From the NCBI GenBank assembly GCA_950071875.1, contig CATMNW010000082.1, positions 1 to 8,754 on the forward strand: 8,754 nt of DNA, in the 5' to 3' direction. Source of the DNA: an uncultured Erythrobacteraceae bacterium. GTDB lineage: Bacteria > Pseudomonadota > Alphaproteobacteria > Sphingomonadales > Sphingomonadaceae. Positions 6,415 through 8,754 of the stretch are shown in pieces. The notes under the pieces are model-generated. The model saw only the letters and a program-made list of their open reading frames with translations, was not told where the DNA came from and did no database searches. Position numbers and translations under genes: made by a program. Position 1 is the first letter of the stretch, and every line of letters begins with the position of its first letter.

Positions 6415-6423
6415 TTATCCGTA
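6415..6423 (+). promoter_or_regulatory. Second, weaker DnaA-box-like 9-mer upstream of dnaN
   Basis: TTATCCGTA keeps the TTATCC core, with two mismatches to TTATCCACA. It is in the same orientation as the first box, 68 nt downstream of it and about 60 nt before the dnaN start. Alone it would be unremarkable. Confidence 0.25.
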
Positions 6424-6483
6424 TTCCGGCGCTTGTGGGGCGATTCCGGCCCCTGACGCCCAAGAGGGATGAAAGTTAGGACC

Positions 6484-7608
6484 ATGAAGGCCACAATCGA
6501 ACGCGCGACACTTCTGCGCTGTCTCTCCCATGTTCAGTCGGTGGTCGAACGCCGCAACACTATCCCCATCCTCTCAAACGTCTTGATCGAGGCGGATGGC
6601 GACAACTCGCTCAAGGTCATGGCGACTGACTTGGATCTGCAGGTTATCGAGCATATGGATGCGAGCGTCGACAGCGCGGGATCGATCACTGTCTCGGCAC
6701 ATTTGCTGTTCGACATTGCACGCAAGCTGCCCGAAGGTTCGCAGGTCAGCTTGGAAGCTGCCGAAAACCGCATGGCCATCAAGGCCGGACGCAGTCGCTT
6801 TTCATTGCCGACCCTGCCGCGCGACGATTTCCCCGTAATCGTGGAAGGCGACTTGCCGACCAGTTTCGAACTGCCTGCAAAGACGTTGGCCGAACTGATC
6901 GACCGCACCCGTTTTGCAATTTCGACAGAAGAGACGCGCTATTATCTGAATGGCATTTTCTTTCATGTTTCGGATGACAGCGAGCCGGTACTGCGTGCAG
7001 CAGCGACCGACGGTCATCGCCTTGCGCGGTTCACTTTACCGCGTCCCGATGGTGCAGAAGGCATGCCTGACGTTATCGTGCCGCGCAAAGCCGTGGCCGA
7101 ATTGCGCAAGTTGCTCGACGAATCGATGGACGGCAATGTCCAGATCGACCTCTCGGCCAGCAAGGTCCGTTTCACCCTGGGGGGCGAGGGCGGTGTGGTC
7201 CTGACCAGCAAGCTGATCGATGGCACCTTCCCAGACTATTCGCGTGTCATTCCGACTGGAAATGACAAGCTGCTCAAGCTCGATCCAAAGAGCTTTCACG
7301 AAGGCGTGGATCGCGTCGCGACCATCGCGACCGAGAAGACACGCGCGGTCAAGATGGGGCTCGAAAACGACAAGGTGGTCCTGACGGTCACCTCGCCAGA
7401 CAACGGGACCGCGACCGAAGAGGTGCCTGCGGAATATAGTTCGGACGGGTTCGAGATCGGCTTCAATGCTGCGTATCTCAAGGACATCCTTGGCCAGATC
7501 GATAGCGATAATGTGGAAGTCCACTTGGCTGATGCGGGCGCACCGACGCTTATTCGCAAAGACGAAAACTCGCCGGCGTTATATGTTTTGATGCCCATGC
7601 GCGTCTGA
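6484..7608 (+). CDS. dnaN: DNA polymerase III subunit beta (sliding clamp)
   Basis: Predicted 374-aa beta clamp, a ring-forming dimer that tethers DNA polymerase III to DNA and docks many repair proteins. The three repeated clamp domains are each about 120-125 residues. Diagnostic blocks are VVERRNTIPILSNVLIEA near the N-terminus, SRFSLPTLPRDDFP in domain I, FAISTEETRYYLNGIFFH and AATDGHRLARFTLPR in domain II, and the C-terminal LYVLMPMRV, which forms part of the clamp-binding pocket. Length is usual for alphaproteobacteria. The start at 6484 gives MKATIERATLLRCL, the usual family N-terminus. An in-frame ATG at 6469 adds five residues and directly abuts the purine-rich AGAGGG, leaving no spacing. 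No dnaA, recF or gyrB is adjacent, as is common in this class. Confidence 0.97.
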   Translation: MKATIERATLLRCLSHVQSVVERRNTIPILSNVLIEADGDNSLKVMATDLDLQVIEHMDASVDSAGSITVSAHLLFDIARKLPEGSQVSLEAAENRMAIKAGRSRFSLPTLPRDDFPVIVEGDLPTSFELPAKTLAELIDRTRFAISTEETRYYLNGIFFHVSDDSEPVLRAAATDGHRLARFTLPRPDGAEGMPDVIVPRKAVAELRKLLDESMDGNVQIDLSASKVRFTLGGEGGVVLTSKLIDGTFPDYSRVIPTGNDKLLKLDPKSFHEGVDRVATIATEKTRAVKMGLENDKVVLTVTSPDNGTATEEVPAEYSSDGFEIGFNAAYLKDILGQIDSDNVEVHLADAGAPTLIRKDENSPALYVLMPMRV

Positions 7609-7625
7609 TTGCGCGAAGGGTCTCG

Positions 7626-7632
7626 AAAAGGA
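7626..7632 (+). promoter_or_regulatory. Ribosome binding site for the TTG start of the DUF2855 gene
   Basis: AAAAGGA ends 10 nt before the TTG at 7643. It supports use of this rare start codon, as no in-frame ATG is found close by. Confidence 0.5.
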
Positions 7633-7642
7633 CAAACGTAGA

Positions 7643-8713
7643 TTGCATCAGGTTGAAGTCAGCAAGGATCGCATCGTCGATGCCCAGCTCGTAGACCGAC
7701 AGCTGGATGAACTTGATGATGGTGCGATCAGGCTCGTGATCGAAAGCTTCTCGGTCACTTCCAATAACGTGACTTACGCTGTCGTCGGCGATGGGTTCGG
7801 TTACTGGAATTTCTTTCCTGCATCAGATAGTAAGGGCATCGTCCCCGTGTGGGGTCACGCTCGCGTCATCGAGAGTCGTCACGCCGAATTCGCCGAGGGT
7901 GAGCGGGTCTATGGTTACTTGCCGATGGCGACCCATCTCGACGTGTTCCCGGGCAATGTGAGCGCGAGCGGTTTCACAGATATGGCTGAACATCGTCAGC
8001 CGATGAGCCCGGTTTACAACCAGTATTCGCGCCTCGCTGCCGATCCCGAACACGATCCGGTCCGCGAAGGTGAGCGCATGATCTTCGGACCGTTGTTCAA
8101 GACCGGGTTTCTGATTGAATATTTCATGCGGTCTGAGAACTGGTTCGGCGCATCCCAACTGATCCTGACCAGCGCATCATCGAAAACCGCCATGGGCCTG
8201 GCGAGCGTGGCGAAGCAATATTCGCCGCAAATCAAGCGCATCGGCCTCACCTCGGCGGGCAATCTCGAGTTCGTGACAGCAAGCGGTCTTTACGACGTGG
8301 TGCTGCCCTATGACGCGGTCGACTCTATCGCGACAGAGCCCAGCGTTTCGGTTGATTTCGCCGGTAACTCCAAGCTCTTGAACGCGATCCACACGCACTT
8401 TGGAGGTGCGCTGAAATACTCCTGTCTTGTAGGTGTTACCCATATTGAGGAACGTGAGGGTGGAACTGACGATATAACCGGGCCGACACCGACGTTGTTC
8501 TTTGCACCCGATCATGCGGTTGCGTTTTTCAAGAGCGTCGGACCGAAGGATGCTGGCAATATTCTCGCGCAAAGCTGGCGCGATTTCCTCTCGGATGCGG
8601 GCGACAGCATCAGCCTTGAGCGACGCAAGGGTCTCGCCGCCGCGCGCGATGTCTTCGTCGAAATGGCGAGCGGATCGGTCGATCCAGCAAAAGGGATCGT
8701 AATCGAGCCTTAG
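7643..8713 (+). CDS. DUF2855 family protein
   Basis: Predicted 356-aa soluble protein of the DUF2855 family, whose reaction is not established. Its general layout resembles the medium-chain dehydrogenase/quinone oxidoreductase fold without zinc-binding cysteines. Family-like blocks are SFSVTSNNVTYAVVGDGFGYW (36-55, the equivalent of the N-terminal substrate domain), PVWGHARVIES (68-78), ERVYGYLPMATHLD (87-100), FGPLFKTGFLIEYF (148-161) and a nucleotide-domain-like LILTSASSKTAMGLA (173-187). The probable start is TTG with an AAAAGGA ribosome binding site; the first good family similarity begins within the next 30 residues, so some uncertainty in the start remains. dnaN ends 34 nt upstream with no visible terminator, so co-transcription is possible. 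The stop interlocks with the stop of an opposing gene at the right edge. Confidence 0.85.
   Translation: MHQVEVSKDRIVDAQLVDRQLDELDDGAIRLVIESFSVTSNNVTYAVVGDGFGYWNFFPASDSKGIVPVWGHARVIESRHAEFAEGERVYGYLPMATHLDVFPGNVSASGFTDMAEHRQPMSPVYNQYSRLAADPEHDPVREGERMIFGPLFKTGFLIEYFMRSENWFGASQLILTSASSKTAMGLASVAKQYSPQIKRIGLTSAGNLEFVTASGLYDVVLPYDAVDSIATEPSVSVDFAGNSKLLNAIHTHFGGALKYSCLVGVTHIEEREGGTDDITGPTPTLFFAPDHAVAFFKSVGPKDAGNILAQSWRDFLSDAGDSISLERRKGLAAARDVFVEMASGSVDPAKGIVIEP
8672..8685. repeat. Short inverted repeat near the 3' end of the DUF2855 gene
   Basis: GGATCG (8672-8677) and CGATCC (8680-8685) are perfect 6-bp arms separated by GT, lying 24 nt before the interlocked convergent stops. The arrangement resembles the stronger palindrome at 1701-1724. 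With such a short spacer the RNA stem would be only about 5 bp, so a terminator role is weakly supported. Confidence 0.35.
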
Positions 8714-8754
8714 ATTTCGACCGCGATCTTGCCGAAGTGCTTCTGGTCCTGCTC
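8710..8754 (-). CDS. C-terminal end of a minus-strand gene, possibly a medium-chain dehydrogenase/reductase
   Basis: Read from the right edge on the minus strand, the sequence encodes EQDQKHFGKIAVEI and then TAA (complement of 8710-8712). The ending H-x-GKI-V-x-I resembles the C-terminal strand of zinc-binding alcohol dehydrogenase or NADPH:quinone oxidoreductase proteins (commonly H-x-GKIVL). Only 14 residues are visible, so the family is tentative. Its stop overlaps the DUF2855 stop by 4 nt across the two genes, which supports it being a real convergent gene. The gene is cut by the window edge, not truncated in nature as far as can be seen. Confidence 0.55.
   Translation of the reverse strand, partial: EQDQKHFGKIAVEI

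Larger units (their letters stand above)
6332..6483. promoter_or_regulatory. Intergenic region carrying the presumed dnaN promoter
   Basis: This 152-nt gap is the longest internal non-coding stretch. It holds two TTATCC-containing 9-mers and an inverted repeat CCAAGG (6353-6358)/CCTTGG (6369-6374) with a 10-nt spacer and no T-run. A possible but weak promoter is TTGCGG (6385-6390) with TAAGGT (6407-6412), spaced 16 nt. A promoter for dnaN is expected here because the preceding gene ends well upstream; the exact elements are uncertain. Confidence 0.45.

Noticed and set aside
7036..7524. 162-aa minus-strand open frame
   Set aside because: Antisense to dnaN, an unambiguous clamp gene; no independent support.
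1..8754. Mobile element, phage, defence island or CRISPR array
   Set aside because: No transposase, integrase, direct-repeat array, tRNA boundary or composition shift is visible; the genes are mostly housekeeping and evenly biased.

Overview
The window reads as an ordinary chromosomal segment of an alphaproteobacterium. The GC-rich, evenly biased codon use, the gene families and the protein style (DUF808, DUF2855, an alphaproteobacterial-type DnaN) suggest Sphingomonadales, possibly an Erythrobacter-like lineage. That placement is inferred from recognition, not from a search. Nearly all of the sequence is coding. I see no mobile elements, CRISPR arrays, rRNA or tRNA genes.

Layout, left to right. 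Positions 1-194 are non-coding leader with a small hairpin. A DUF808 inner-membrane protein (195-1136) is followed 4 nt later by a glutathione S-transferase-like protein (1141-1776). That gene converges on a minus-strand MurC/Mpl-type Mur ligase (3200 to 1773), and the two stop codons interlock in a CTAG. The Mur ligase is divergent, across about 50 nt, from an S66 LD-carboxypeptidase (3249-4079). Together these two look like a murein-peptide recycling pair. Downstream on the plus strand come fabD (4103-5041) and fabG (5041-5793), overlapping by 1 nt, and a 178-aa secreted protein of unknown function (5795-6331) that starts 1 nt after fabG. A 152-nt intergenic region with two DnaA-box-like 9-mers precedes dnaN (6484-7608). 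A DUF2855 protein with a TTG start follows (7643-8713). Its stop interlocks with the stop of a minus-strand gene entering from the right edge (8710 to beyond 8754).

Functional picture. LdcA would trim D-Ala from recycled tetrapeptide, and the Mur ligase would attach the tripeptide (or L-Ala) to UDP-MurNAc. FabD and FabG carry out the malonyl transfer and ketoacyl reduction of fatty-acid synthesis. DnaN is the replication clamp. The window is mainly housekeeping. The points most worth a second look are the Mur ligase/LdcA pair with its atypical motifs, the secreted protein in the slot often held by acpP, the two interlocked convergent stop-codon junctions with inverted repeats just inside the coding regions, the perfect palindrome across the ldcA stop, and the DnaA-box-like motifs before dnaN.
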